Shown here: in pieces, positions 22,903-34,498 of the stretch
How the letters are laid out: each line of letters opens with the position of its first letter
How positions within the stretch are numbered: position 1 is the first letter of the stretch
From: Polyodon spathula
Taxonomy: Eukaryota; Chordata; Actinopteri; Acipenseriformes; Polyodontidae
NCBI RefSeq assembly: GCF_017654505.1
Contig: NC_054536.1
Span: 29,587,970-29,651,969 of the forward strand
Length of the DNA: 64,000 bases
Direction of reading: 5' to 3'
Notes under the pieces: model-generated
Told to the model about the DNA's origin: nothing
The model's database searches: none
What the model saw: only the letters and a program-made list of their open reading frames with translations
Made by a program: the position numbers and the translations under genes

Positions 22903-23292
22903 GTACTGAGACGTGCTTTTACTTTGCTCATATCTTACCAAGCCCAAACAATAAATCAGATAATATATATGTATATTAGGGGATTTAATCTTGACATTTT
23001 CTATTGATCCATTAATCACACCTGTTTGCTTGTGACTTGAAAGACAAGTAATACAAAGTAGCTGGTCGATTGGTGAAAGAAAACCAGTCCAGGTATTCTT
23101 GTGTCTCTTATGGATACACAGTAACCTGATTTATACATTATCTGATTATACAAACAGGAATACACACTGCATATTCTTGCAAGTTTGAAGCTGTCAATAC
23201 TCTTGTACTACAACAAAGACTGCCCCATAACTCCTCCACCATCCCTGCAAGCACTGCAGCACATAACGTCACTCTCACACAGATTGCCATTC

Positions 23293-23347
23293 TTTTCTTG
23301 TATTACGTGTCATTTAATAATATTAAATGAAACCTAATACAAGAAAG
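23293..23347. repeat. 27-bp-stem hairpin (palindrome)
   Basis: TTTTCTTGTATTACGTGTCA and TTTAATA are followed at once by the reverse complement with about three mismatches. No flanking ends of a known transposon are visible. Confidence 0.75.
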
Positions 23348-23659
23348 TCATTTGAAACATTTTGTTTATTATTTAAATAAAAGAAAAATAATTTATTAAC
23401 CTGTCTCACTGACAGAAAAAGAGTCAACAATAACATATATAGTTACATACAAGTAAAAATCCTAGTAAAACAATGCAATAACTTTGGGTAGCTCACTTAT
23501 AAATACATATTCATATCAACATCCATGAACCTTCGCTTCACTTTCGAGAGTGATTGATCTGACATGACCCTATATTTATATAATTTAATATCTAATGCTT
23601 TTCTCTTTCGGAACGAAATGTCATTAATAATTAATGAAAACGACCCATGGCAAGGCTGC

Positions 23660-25117
23660 ACTCAGGACTCCTGGGTGTTATCAACAATGAGACGCAGATA
23701 CGCTTTACAATTCCGCATTGGTCCGCCACCCTTCAACGGTGTGCTCCCCACCACCGTCGAACCAGCGAGGGCGATACTCCTTCAACAGAAGATCGCCAAT
23801 CTTCAAAGGAAGAACGCTGTACGCTTGGTAAGCCCAAGCGATGCGCTCAGCAGCTTTTACTTCAGGTACTTCCTGGTGCCCAAAAGGGATGGCGGTTTCA
23901 GACCAATTCTGGATCTCAGGGTCCTCAACTTGTTGCTCAAACAGAGGAAGTTCAGCATGTTGACAACATAGCGTATCATCCAGTCCGTCCAACCGGGCAA
24001 CTGGTTCACATCGATCGACCTGCAAGACGCCTACTTTCACGTCCTGATGTGTACTGCGCACAGAAAATATCTGCGCTTTGCCTTTCAAGGCAACGCGTAT
24101 GAATTCTGCGTGCTGCCTTTTGGCCTCTCACTGGACCCCTGCACTTTTTCAAAGTGCCTGGATGCAGCACTGGTTCCACTCAGGCTGCGGGGTATTCGAA
24201 TCCTGAACTATCTGGTCGATTGGCTAGTTTCCGCGCATTCAAAAGCATGCGCAGAGGCGCACATAAAACAGGCCATAGACCATGTGACGAAGTTAAGGCT
24301 CTCAATACATCAACAGAAGAGCAACTTCGTACCTTCTCAGTCCACAGTGTTCCTGGGGATCAAACTGAACTCTGTGAGCATGCTTGCCTCACTGTCGGAA
24401 GACAAGATTCAGTCGTTGGAGGCCGCACTCTCCCTATTCAGAGAGGACGCTCTCCTACAGGTCAGAATATATCAAAGATTGTTGTGGCTGCTGAGAATGC
24501 GCCCGCTTCAAGCCTGGGTAAATACGCTCAAGGTGCACACGGTCCGAGATCGGTACCGGCTGGTGCGAGTGTCCAGACAATGCCGGAAGACACTGGAGTG
24601 GTGGCTCCGTCCCGGCAATCTACGCCTCGGGTCTCCCCTCGGATCTCCTCACAGAAGGGAAGTGATCACTACAGACTCCTCCAGCCTGGGCTGGGGAGCG
24701 GTCTATAACTGGAGAGGAGTAAAAGGTCAATGGAAGGGACATTAGCAGCAAGCGCACATAAATGCGCAAGAGCTGCATGCAATGAACCTGGCGTTATCTC
24801 ATTTTCGCCAGCAGTTAGTGCACAAACATGTGCTGGTTCAGACGGACAGTACCATAGTGGTAGCCTACATAAACCACCAAGGCGGCCTGCGCTTGCCAGG
24901 CCTTCACCACGCATCAGACTCCTGTCCTGGACGTACAGAAACTTGCATTCAATCAGAGCAGTTCACCTCCTCGGTGCGGACAACAAGGCAGCAGACTCCT
25001 GTCCTGGACGTACAGAAACTTGTGTTCCATCAGAGCAGTCACCTCCCCGGTGTAGACAACAGCAGACCTCCTGTCCTGAAGAGCTCCAGACAGCTGGGAG
25101 TGGAGGCTGCATCCTAA
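23660..25117 (+). pseudogene. DIRS reverse transcriptase / RNase H, degraded
   Basis: One frame stays open across the region except for TAG at 23969 and TAG at 24743. Reverse transcriptase motifs: FLVPKRDGGFRPILDLR (about 23870-23920), TSIDLQDAYFHV (first catalytic Asp), FCVLPFGLSL, and NYLVDWLV at 24206-24229, where the first Asp of the usual YLDD is Val (GTC, 24215-24217). The connection domain holds LSIHQQKSNFVPSQSTVFLG. RNase H begins VITTDSSSLGWGAV (about 24662) and continues INAQELHAMNLAL, VLVQTDSTIVVAYINHQGGL. It is then derailed by a 78-bp tandem duplication at 24914-25069. The Asp loss alone would abolish polymerase activity. Confidence 0.88.
24914..25069 (+). repeat. 78-bp tandem duplication inside RNase H
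   Basis: CAGACTCCTGTCCTGGACGT begins at 24914 and again at 24992; a third shortened start CAGACCTCCTGTCCTGAAGA is at 25063. The unit covers the end of RNase H (VHLLGADNKAAD) and shifts the frame. Confidence 0.85.
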
Positions 25118-25464
25118 AGTGGTGAAGCAGATTTGGGAGTGGTTTCGACCAGCACAAGTCGACCTCTTTGCCACAGCCGAGTCCACTCATTGCCCCCGAT
25201 GGTTCTCCATGGAGAGAGACGGGGGCCCCCTGGGAGTATACACGCTAGCTCACCCCTGACCACAGGGGCTATTGTATGCGTTCCCTCCGCTACCATTATT
25301 ACCCCTGACACTAGAGAGGATCAGGGTGGACAGAGCTCAGGTTTTGCTGGTTGCACCCAGATGGCCGAGACATCCCTGGTTTGCTCTCCTCTCTGACATG
25401 TTGTCGGATCAGTCGTGGCAGCTCCCACTGCGCAAGGACCTCCTTAGCCAAGTGAGGGTCTATT

Positions 25465-26384
25465 ATGGCACCCGAACCGAGCCCAGCTCCAACTCTGGGT
25501 CTGGCCATTGAACGGAGCCTTCTGTTTAGGCGAGGTTTGCCAGATACAGTAGTAGAGACACTACAGTCTGCTAGGGCGCAGAGTACTAGAGCCCAGTACT
25601 CATATAAATGGAATGTTTTCCAAGACTGGTGCCTTGCCAAAAGTCACGATCCTGTGACTTGCCCTATTGAGACGATATTAACCTTTTTACAACACTTGTT
25701 TGATGCAGGAAAATCAGCGTCCACTTTGAATGTATACCTGGCAGCAATATCATCGTGCCATGACAGAATTGACTCTGTCCCCTGGGGCACATTTCCTGGC
25801 AGTGCAATCTAAAAGGGACTCGGAGGATTCGTCCTCCCATGAAAAGTATGGTCCCCAAGTGGAATCTAGAACTGGTATTGCAGGCCCTTATGGGTCCCTC
25901 ATTTGAGCCCATGGCGTCAGCAGAACTGTGCCCTGTTTCATTGACAGTGGCATTTTTAATAGCCATTATGTCTGCCAGACGAGTAAGTGAGCTTCATGCG
26001 CTGTCCATCGATGTCACATGTATGGCTTTCACTGGGAATGACTTGCGGGTAACATTAAGAACAAATCCATTTTTTTTGCCAAAGGTGGTATCCTCATTCC
26101 ATATTAACCAATCAATGGTTTTGGAAACTTTCAGACCTCCCCTGCACGAGTCCGTGGAGGACTGTAGACAACACACGCTATGCCCAGTTCGGGCTCTGCG
26201 CTGTTATTTGGATAGGATGGCGTCATGGAGACAGTCCAACCATCTGTTTGTCTGCTACGGGTCCCGCTCTAGAGGTCAGGCCTTATCGAAGCAATGTCTA
26301 GCGCACTGGGTGGCAGATGCGATATGCTTGGCGTATGTACAGGGGGACATTACGACCCATTCTACCATCAAAAAGCTGGTCTAA
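25465..26384 (+). pseudogene. DIRS tyrosine recombinase, truncated and frameshifted
   Basis: The N-terminal core-binding part reads SARAQSTRAQYSYKWNVFQD and CPIETILTFLQHLFDAGKSA, followed by STLNVYLAAIS. After a frame change near 25812-25839 the catalytic part shows IAIMSARRVSELHALS (the Arg I box at about 25976-25995) and CPVRALRCYLDRMASWRQSN HLFVCYG in two adjoining pieces. The His-x-x-Arg box reads HST then Ile, where Arg is expected, and the frame ends nine codons later. Arg II and the nucleophilic Tyr are missing. Tyrosine recombinases cut and join DNA through that Tyr, so this copy is inactive. Confidence 0.88.
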
Positions 26385-26390
26385 ATTTCA

Positions 26391-26465
26391 CCTGGCCCGG
26401 GGCCGCCTTTTAATTTTGCGAGTGTTCAAGCATGAGATAATGCGGCCCTGGGCTGGCCTGAACCG
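26391..26465. repeat. GC-rich stem-loop at the broken end of the DIRS copy
   Basis: TTCACCTGGCCCGGGGCCGC pairs imperfectly with GCGGCCCTGGGCTGGCCTGA about 50 bp on. It may be a small MITE or its end; the block near 36606-36695 (TTTCACACTGGC, ACCCGGGTC) is similar in style. Tentative. Confidence 0.4.
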
Positions 26466-26860
26466 CAAGTGTGAACGGGGTCTAAGACTGATAAACCGGT
26501 TATCCAACACTTTATCACAGTATTGATATTGGGATTGGGATTGACGCTGTTCAATTCACCCATTTCTTCTTTTTAGAAGTAGTTACACATAGCAACATGT
26601 TTCATCTTTTAAACTTTTTATGTTTTAAAAGCCATTACAGTTACATCACATATATGTTTTATTTGTATTATTATTATTATTGTTGTTGTTGTTATTGTTA
26701 CAATATTACCATTTTTTACTTTTTGTGATTCTAGTCCTGGAAGGGGAACAGTTGATTGTTTACCCCTGAAATACATGTGATAAAAAGAAAATACAGCAAT
26801 GAGGACTAATTATAAATATCTATAATATCTACTATTATTTTGTATTCTTCCCTGTATCAG

Positions 26861-26967
26861 TGGTCGAACAGAGTATCAGGCAACTCACGGCAGACTACGG
26901 CGGACGAGCACGTTTGAAAGGAGGCCCAGTAAACGGTACCCATCACGAAGGCAGTCCACTGTTAAAG
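26861..26967 (+). CDS. EPB41L4B: EPB41L4B exon: FERM-adjacent (FA) basic/Ser region
   Basis: This 107-bp exon lies between TGTATCAG and GTACAG. It encodes SGRTEYQATHGRLRRTSTFE and then RRPSKRYPSRRQSTVK. The cluster RRTSTFERRPSKRY is the FERM-adjacent motif; RRTS and RRPS are basophilic-kinase (PKA/PKC-type) consensus sites. Closely matches what I recall for EPB41L4B. The intron before it carries a DIRS fragment (about 23.64-26.37 kb). Confidence 0.95.
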
Positions 26968-28122
26968 GTACAGCTTCTTTACAACTTGCATTGCAGTCTG
27001 TCCAATCTGGGAAACTGAAGGCGAAGTTTATCCAAGGCTGAATTTCGTCAGCATTGTACCATTTGACATTTCAATCATAAAAGCATTTCACTGTAAAATC
27101 TATGCATAATATTCTGGATTACTGGTGAAACATTCATACTCCCTCTGGAAAATGTCAGTCTACAGTTCCATCTGATTTGATAAAATACTCCTTATTTGTA
27201 TTGTACTAGTTAGCTTTGCCTGGTCAAGGGTAATTCATTGATCCCCTGATTTAACATCACTAAGTACAAGACTACAAAACCATTTACAGAGCTCTACCTG
27301 GCCTTTACTCTGGGCTGGTATTAATTGCAGTAGGGCCATTATTTTATAATGCATTGTGATCCTGCAGCCCGGATTTTATTGGTAGTTTGGAAATGGTTAA
27401 GAAAGGAAGAGGATACCGTATTTTTGCTGCTTGACACCCAGTGTCTTTTTTGTTAAGATCAGTACCTGGACAAACTCGTTTCCTGAGGGGTTTTATTTTT
27501 TGCCACCTTAGCAATTTCATAACTGTATATAATGTGCACAGACACTGTAATCCCTGCTACTCCCCCGGGGTAGAGGAAATCCAGTTTAGGCATTAAATCT
27601 TTGTTTTGATTTAATTTAATCGAAAACCAAACCTTGGGGTTAATTGAAGAGCTCCTACAGCGACCTTCGTTGTTTCTTGCTATGCCTGTGACTATTTGCA
27701 GCTAGTTTCTCCTTGTACAAAAAAAAACAGCGCAAACTTGTTTAAATGCTTGAACATGCCCCATATTGCTTAAACTTCATGTGTAAACAGTCATTTTCAG
27801 GGGGAAAAAAAAAAAGATAAATGGTGATGGTAATGATAGTAGTATTTATAATCAAGCAAGCCTGAGAGTGTATTGTCAATCCATCACAAAAGCCTTTACC
27901 TTAACTGCAAATATCCTTATATCCTTTTTAATCTCCTCACCTAGAGCTAGAGGCATTACTGACAATTTAACAGAATCTGCAAGAATATACAGTGCATGTT
28001 TTAATGCCAGTAGGGGTTATAGTAAATACTGGTACAGTAGACAATAATCACTTGGCTTTTGCTGCATCAGTAAAATGTGATAGTGTTGACAAACCTGTTT
28101 CCTCTTTTTTCTCTTTTAAAAG
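26968..28122. other. Intron, nothing recognised
   Basis: 1.15 kb without a recognisable repeat, apart from A runs. Confidence 0.55.
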
Positions 28123-28153
28123 CAAACAATCCAGCAAAACCTGCACACCTATG
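28123..28153 (+). CDS. EPB41L4B: EPB41L4B micro-exon, tail linker
   Basis: This 31-bp exon lies between CTTTTAAAAG and GTAAGA, preceded by a strong pyrimidine tract. It encodes ANNPAKPAHL with split first and last codons. Supported by exact phase fit (1 in, 2 out) and by the next exon completing Cys, giving ...AHLCAQNNPN. A similar short segment ending in Leu-Cys follows the FA region in EPB41L4B as I remember it. Confidence 0.82.
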
Positions 28154-30431
28154 GTAAGATTTACGAACAATTGCTACAATATACAATAGTTTTTTTTTTA
28201 AGTTTGAATGCAGCAATGGTTGTGTCTTACAGTATTTAAAAAAAAAAAAAGAATATCCAAATCGCATACCACAATAAGAAAACATTCTTTCATGCCAGCC
28301 ATAAGGAGTGCAAAACAAAAAGCACACTGTGAATGGAAATATAAAGGCGTGCCTTTTGTTGCTGCTGATAACACCGTGTAACAATTTTTTTTTTTTTTTG
28401 TTCCTGGGTAGTAAGTGTTATTTTCTAATTGCTTATGCCTCAAAAGTATAGAAAATGACTATTATTCCCCACAAACTTTGCTTTTGTGACCAGGACAGTG
28501 ATATTTGAAAATATCACTATTTCCAATGGGAAAACGGGCAAATGTGTGTCTTTTCAACATATAAATCCAAATTAACATGTATTTATACTAAAGTAATACA
28601 AAAATGACTACAAAAGATTTAGAAGTGAATAGTTTTTCGAGATTTACGATTATACTGTATTTACTGTATTTCCTCTGAGAAGAGGTGACAGGACTGGTTG
28701 GGTTGTTATTACAGCGATCATCATTGGATTTAGGCGACAGGCTGTTGCAAATCACAGCATGCATTCCAGACCAGTAGTAAGTCATTGGTACTCTAGCTGG
28801 ATTTCTAAAATACAGAACCATAGCATTTTTTCTCTTATAAATGTACAAAACAGCAGCTCTAAAATCAATACAGCATTACAAACCTGTCAAGATGCAGATT
28901 TATTGATAATTTTGATGAGACGCTACTTTTAGCACATTTTAGTTTTACCTGCCTCAGGATAATGGGGTTGTTTTCCCTTCCTGTAGCTATTTTTGTATTG
29001 AGTTGGATGGTGTATACATAGTGTTAGAATAATCCTGTACTGCCAATGAAAATTTTTATTTAGAGAGCAGGAAATAATTTCTTAATTAGAGTTCAGCCTT
29101 CTGCCGCTGGAACTACAATTAGTATCTCGTGAACCTTTTGAGATGCACACTTCATATTTTGTGTTTTGGAAATTCTAAAGGCACCCTTCCCTTTGACCTG
29201 TGAAATAATAAGTCTGCCACAGTGTGTACATGAGCCTTTTTACTTTCTGGTTGATAAAGACCAAAACAGCTGTATTCAAGGATTCTCATGAACGTCAGAA
29301 ACTGTTTGAGTTTTGTGAATTACCCTGCATGTAAAATGGGAAGGACAAAAAAACAGAATACCAGCTAATACATACATAAAAAAGAGTTAAATTATCAGCA
29401 AGTTGGCAGCATGTTTAAAGTAATCTGATAGAGAGTTATGTGCATTGTTGTCTAATTCTTCATCCTATTGGGTTTTTTCATAGCTGTTAGAGATAGAGGT
29501 TAAATAAAACCAGGCACAGAGATTAACCACAGTAGGAAAAAGATCATTTGACAGACGTATTCCACTAAATACCAACCTTGTAAATAAAAAAAAAAAAATG
29601 TTAAGATGCCAATGGAAATACTAAAAAACTGCCTTGCTCACATATTTATTTAAAGGGCTCTTTTTTTTACTTGTATTAACTGTTAACAACTAGCTGGTCA
29701 TGGTTAGTTAATGTCTAGTAACCTTTTAATGAACTAAAGGTGGTTTCATGTTATCCACTTGTTCAGTGTGTCAGATGTGGTTAAAGGATGTGTTTTATAA
29801 AAGAACCAACTGAATTACCTCAACAATCCCAATGTGCTGAAGATCTGAAGGCAACTCGTCTTCTGCCACACACGACCAGAACAGACTATCCTTCCCTGGC
29901 AGAAATTGCAGTGGGAGGTCACTCTAACATATGGACAGAGGCCAGGGACTGCACCTGCGAAAAGGGACAGGGAGAAAATAGCTAGCACATGGCACTGAAT
30001 AGTGATTAATAGAGTTTAATATGAAACAGTGCAGCCTTTTACTTGAATCTAGACCCTAGGGGGTTAAAATCCTTATACTTCTCCTACAGATTCACGAACG
30101 CACTCGGACACATACGTTCTGAAGAAGAGAGGCTAGGCATTCCATCCGAACAGTGAAACAAATCCCAGTGCACAGTAATGAAGCAGGCAAAACCTATTCA
30201 CACACAGCCCTTGAGGAGGAAATTCAGAGTGCATTATAAACCTGCGGCTTTCTCCTTAGACACAATCCTCCTTTAGTATAGACCTTGAAACTTTAAAATC
30301 ACATTCCACACAATGCCACTTGTTCTGCCTATTGAGTATAAATGCTCTTTACACATTAATTTATATATGTTCTGGCAGTGTTTTTGTTTTTAACTGATGT
30401 GTTTTTTTTACTATTGTTACTGTTTTTACAG
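28154..30431. other. Intron, nothing recognised
   Basis: 2.3 kb of AT-rich sequence with T/A runs (28191, 28239, 28386). No transposon motif seen. The 29788-29985 open frame has no recognisable domain. Confidence 0.55.
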
Positions 30432-30465
30432 TGCTCAGAACAATCCAAATGCTAATATTTATCAG
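30432..30465 (+). CDS. EPB41L4B: EPB41L4B micro-exon, tail linker
   Basis: This 34-bp exon lies between TTTTTACAG and GTAAGA. It encodes the Cys split codon and AQNNPNANIYQ. Phase 2 in, phase 0 out, matching both neighbours. Little can be said of function; this begins the Pro/His/Gln-rich tail after the FERM-adjacent region. Confidence 0.82.
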
Positions 30466-30856
30466 GTAAGATTTTATTTCATAAAGCAGTGCCCCCTCTG
30501 TTTCACAATCTGACATACCTTACACACATCCAAAAATATTATTGTAAAGGGCCCTTAAATAATGAAATATACTACTTGTACAATTTACCGTCAACATGAT
30601 CTAACCTTGAATTAACGCAATTGGTGAATTATCAAGGGAGTACTTTACTTGATTAAGGTAGTAAAGTATGTGTTATAAACAATGACAACAAACTGGACTG
30701 TCAACATGGCCGGACCATGAATCAAACCGTGAAGGAAGCACTTTACCAGATAAATGTAGTGCAGTATAAATGATAAACTTAAAAATTAAAAACGTTTATT
30801 ATTGTCCATCAATATTATTGTTGTTGTTGTTGTTGTTGTTGTTTTCCTTGTTTTAG
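30466..30856. other. Intron with (GTT)n
   Basis: Ends in a (TTG)n stretch at about 30813-30843, just before the acceptor of the 30857 exon; two similar AAGTAG-containing blocks (30590-30670 and 30700-30780) look like a diverged tandem duplication. Confidence 0.5.
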
Positions 30857-30960
30857 GCTCAATATAAACAAAACATTCCCTCAGCTCACGAGCACTGGCA
30901 CGCTGCCCACCCTGTACACCCTGCTCAGCAGCCTCACCCCGCACACCCTATGGGTGGAAG
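30857..30960 (+). CDS. EPB41L4B: EPB41L4B exon: His/Pro/Gln-rich tail
   Basis: This 104-bp exon lies between TTGTTTTAG and GTAAGC, just after a (GTT)n stretch. It encodes AQYKQNIPSAHEHWHAAHPV and then HPAQQPHPAHPMGG. Eight histidines spaced in HP/HA pairs resemble the QYHPNIHPSQPRWHPH-type segment of EPB41L4B. It ends in phase 2, and both the exon at 32417 (stop-containing) and the exon at 43703 can follow it in frame. Confidence 0.9.
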
Positions 30961-32083
30961 GTAAGCGCTGAAAGGAGGTCCGTACAACACAGATGTGTCT
31001 GGGTCAAAGAAACATTTCTCATTCCAGCAAAAACATAGTAATGTTACCAAAGTTCGTTTTGACTTACAAGTGACATTATCCGATTTGCCGCTGTGCTGTT
31101 TCGATTTTACGTAAATATTTTACAGTATTTACTTTTTTTTTTTTTTTTTTAAGTAAGTTCAATCCTGGATGTATGTGTGGGGTTACACAACATTAGAAGT
31201 TTATCTCAGTCTTTTACAAATGGAGGTGGCAGATTTTCTTTAATTGACAGAAAATCTCTCTTCTGACTAACAATCCACACTCGACAGCACACAAGTCAAG
31301 GCTGCTAAATGTCTTCTGTTAACAGTGGCAGTCAAACAGATGTTTTCTTGGTTGGTTTATAATTCTTCAATAATTAAGTATGGAACAAAAATTGGTATAA
31401 ATATGTACGCTTTTGAGGGTGGACTGAAGTATTTTTAAACATTGTGAACATGTGCTTACTATTAAAAAAAAAAATAATAATTAAAAAAGCAAGTAAACCA
31501 GTTTTTCCTGGCTATGGGATTTCTCTGCTTATGTCTGCTGTGTAATATGAATGTGTCGTGGTGTACTGAGTTTGAAACACACTTAGATTTTTCTGCTTAT
31601 AAACATGTAATAATATTGCACCCCCACTAGAACCGTCTTGCCACATTAATATGCACATGTCTTGAACAGCAATCTGGATTGTGGGGGTTGTGATATGAAT
31701 GCACTTGTAATCTGATTTAAATGAAACTGGTAAATTTGGATAGCATTTCTGTTCAGCTGGCAGCTTGTTTTTATTTCTTGTTATCTCCTTCTTTACGGCT
31801 TGGCAAAGCGCTGGCATTGTATACAAAATAACTGCTCACCCTTGCTTTAGGCTAGTGATGGCATTTATCCTGATGCATTAGTTCTGCCCAACATGTGTTT
31901 GTTGAATTTAAACCTTTGACACCAGCACTGTCAACCAGAGTCGAAGCAGGCACCTGAACAGAGCTCTGTAATACAAAGCAGGACTGGTGTTTAATAACTG
32001 TGTGTAAGGCTTTTGGGAAGGAATCTGGTTTACTCTTTCTGCTGTGTGTTTTTCATTGGTGTTTTATTTTTATTCAACCTTAG

Positions 32084-32085
<2 letters not shown>

Positions 32086-32117
<32 letters not shown>
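32086..32117. repeat. (TG)n microsatellite
   Basis: About 15 TG units, 300 bp before the alternative terminal exon. Confidence 0.95.
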
Positions 32118-32120
<3 letters not shown>

Positions 32121-32416
32121 TTGGGTGTGGGGTTTTGCAGTCACAACTATGAGTCTGCATGTTTGTCAAGCTAATGCCTGACTTCACAATCTTCCACTGT
32201 GCGCCTTTTGTTCAAATGCAGAGATTGCAATCTGGGTCCAGGCAAAATATGGAATATGGTGGGGCTTCTCTGACTCTCTCCCACAGCTTCTCCTTTTTCT
32301 GTCTTCTCCATTCACTGCATGCCTTTCTGATCATCCAAAACCCTGGATTTTCTCTTGCATTAAGATCACTGAATTAGTCCATCTGTCACTAACCACTGAC
32401 TGTGCACATGGTACAG

Positions 32417-32561
32417 GAAACCCACCCCTGATGACAGGACAGCAAGAAAGCCGTCCAACAGCAGGGATGAGAAATACAGATATGTCAAGGAGCAGAATGG
32501 GAAGAATTCGGGAGGGGCGCCAAGCATGATGTACCAAGACAATGTCATGACTACACTGTAA
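32417..32561 (+). CDS. EPB41L4B: Alternative terminal exon of EPB41L4B (short isoform C-terminus)
   Basis: After the acceptor GGTACAG the frame set by the exon at 30857 runs for 48 codons to TAA (32559-32561). It reads RKPTPDDRTARKPSNSRDEK, then YRYVKEQNGKNSGGAPSMMY, ending MTTL. The piece is strongly basic and hydrophilic. There is no need for a donor: sequence downstream looks like a 3' untranslated region with poly(A) signals near 32790 and at 33615. EPB41L4B is known to have short and long isoforms in mammals, and this exon sits where the short one should end. Skipping it joins 30960 to 43703 in the same phase. The total from the first exon seen here is 392 codons plus stop. No transcript evidence is available. 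Confidence 0.8.
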
Positions 32562-32804
32562 AAGGCCTGGACACTAAACAGCATGAACAATACCAACCAC
32601 CTGCTGTGTGCATGCATCTCATTCCACACCATTCCACATGACGCAACTTTTCTTTTTGTTTGGAAAGGATGGGAAGGGGCAACTTGAAGATGAAATGCAA
32701 GATGGACTGGTTTCACATAGTATCCCAGTGTGTTCAGTGTTGTATTTTAATTTTTAAATAGGTCTCATCAGTATTTTTATAGGAAAAAAAATAAATAAAT
32801 TATA

Positions 32805-32839
32805 TTATATATATATATATATATATATCTATATATATA
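32805..32839. repeat. (TA)n microsatellite in the presumed 3' UTR
   Basis: TA dinucleotides interrupted once by TCTA. Confidence 0.9.
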
Positions 32840-33614
32840 ATTATATTATATGATTATTGTTGTATTGGAGATGTCATGTGGTGTATGAAAGATAATTGGT
32901 GCAGGCTACATCATTCAATTACCTGATGCTTTACATCAACGTGATTTAAGAGGTGACACTGGCTAAGGTCACAAAAGCTCTCTGTTACTGGGAGAATTGC
33001 CCTCTCTGCGGTATGTTGTGCCTTTGTTACTAACTCATGTATGTCTAATTGGAAATGTTTATTCTGAAAATATGCAATTTGTTTTTGCACAAAATGTCAT
33101 TTATAAAAACAGTAGCAGCTATGCAAGCATGTAAGAATGGTGGTGTTCCCAAACCAGTTTTGAGAAATGTCCTTGCTTTTAGTTCATATCATTTTCACTT
33201 ACAATGAATTATATACTACTGCACATTAAGTAAAATATGCATTCAGGTGCCCATACATATTTCTGTTAAACGAACTGCGTGCTTTTCTTACTTTTTTACT
33301 TTCCTTGGTTGGAATGTTTTTGAAGGAATTTCGGTTTAAGTGTAAGTATTGCGTGCCTTAATGAAACATGGTTTATTTCAGGGTTATACTCTATCTTTTG
33401 GATGGTGAAAGACGTTACAATGTTTAGTTCATCTACGTTTTTGTACCTTTAGTGTCCATGTAAGATGTGTAATACATTGAGGAGTTGTACTGTATCTAAC
33501 TGTTTGGTATTTTCTGTCGGTAGTGGCAATCCTTTAAATTGCTGTTATGTGTCCTGTCGAATGATCTTTCATATATAATTTGTTTATGCAGTTTTGCCCC
33601 CCTTCTGTGGGTAA

Positions 33615-33620
33615 AATAAA
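33615..33620 (+). promoter_or_regulatory. Poly(A) signal AATAAA
   Basis: AATAAA lies about 1.05 kb after the stop of the exon at 32417 and is followed within 30 bp by TG-rich sequence, fitting a cleavage and polyadenylation site for the short isoform. Confidence 0.55.
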
Positions 33621-34466
33621 ATTCATGTGTATACATTTTAAACTTGAGAAAAATGTGATTGTCTTGATGAAAGTCCTACAGTAAAAAAAAAAAAGACATC
33701 AGGATCTTCAGACTCTGGATTTGGTTTATTCATCTCATTTAACAATTGTTGTCCTCCCAAAGTTTACTCCATCCATGTAACTCCAGCTTGAGAAAATGCA
33801 AAGACAATGTGTGATTGACATAAAACATGCATGTAGGCACTTTGATATTCTTTCACTTTTTTTGTATACTTCACAGTATGCTGCTTCCTGACATGACTGC
33901 TGGCTGTTTGCTTCTTGTGCGCAGCTTAAGCACAGAGTGAATGCTCACAAGAAAGCTCTGAGTTAGAGATTCAGCTGAGAAGACAGCTTTGTTCATTGTG
34001 CTAAACACGACTCACAGCTTGTCAATTCCTTATTACTTTCCAATATCTAGAGGGAGATGAGGAACCCCTCCGCTCGACCTGACTAAAGGTTAGCAAGGTG
34101 CCAGCAGGGAGGACTGAATGACCATTTGACATTGAATTTCAGCAGGGTCATAATGTTGAACCCCTTCTAATGGCTGGAGATTGTTCTCTGACCAATGAGG
34201 TGTTCTTCTGCAGCCTCTATGGAGATTGTTCTCTGTCCTTTCAAATACATTCACAAAAATATCCCGCATAAGAATCAGGGCTGTGTAAATTGGGTTATCT
34301 CTTTACTAATTTCAAAATTTCCATTATCCATTTTTATAATGTAAAACGTGTAAGAAAGTAAGCGCTTGATTTGATCAGCTTCATGCTCCCGTTGGGATAA
34401 GCCACAGCTTGATTTCTTTAGACATTTTTTAGCAATGGGGAATTACCCTGGACCAAAATGCGCTAT

Positions 34467-34467
34467 T

Positions 34468-34498
<31 letters not shown>
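34467..34498. repeat. (TTTA)n microsatellite
   Basis: About seven TTTA units. Confidence 0.9.

Larger units (their letters stand above)
23640..26370 (+). mobile_element. DIRS-like retrotransposon fragment (RT, RNase H, tyrosine recombinase)
   Basis: Order and motifs (FLVPKRDGGFRPILDLR, then RNase H, then a SARRVSEL Arg box) are those of DIRS elements, which integrate with a tyrosine recombinase instead of a DDE integrase. Neither inverted end is present. The 3' cut falls inside the recombinase at HST; the 5' cut falls between gag and the reverse transcriptase. Same superfamily as 38311-41615, diverged. Confidence 0.88.
22903..26860. other. Intron: hairpin, DIRS fragment, stem-loop repeat
   Basis: Holds a near-perfect hairpin (23293-23347), the DIRS fragment (23640-26370) and a GC-rich stem-loop just after it (26391-26465). 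26526-26860 shows only ATT/GTT runs. Confidence 0.65.
32562..33640 (+). other. EPB41L4B: Probable 3' untranslated region of the short isoform
   Basis: The stretch follows the TAA of the alternative terminal exon, has no long reading frame, and ends with an AATAAA at 33615-33620 followed by a GT-rich stretch, the usual poly(A) arrangement. An earlier AATAAATAAA near 32790 precedes an AT repeat and may give a shorter transcript. The end is inferred. Confidence 0.55.

Noticed and set aside
22633..23019. 128-codon minus-strand open frame
   Set aside because: Shadow of the F3 exon at 22733-22902 on the opposite strand.
24154..24708. 184-codon frame overlapping the DIRS reverse transcriptase
   Set aside because: Different frame from the one that carries all reverse transcriptase motifs.
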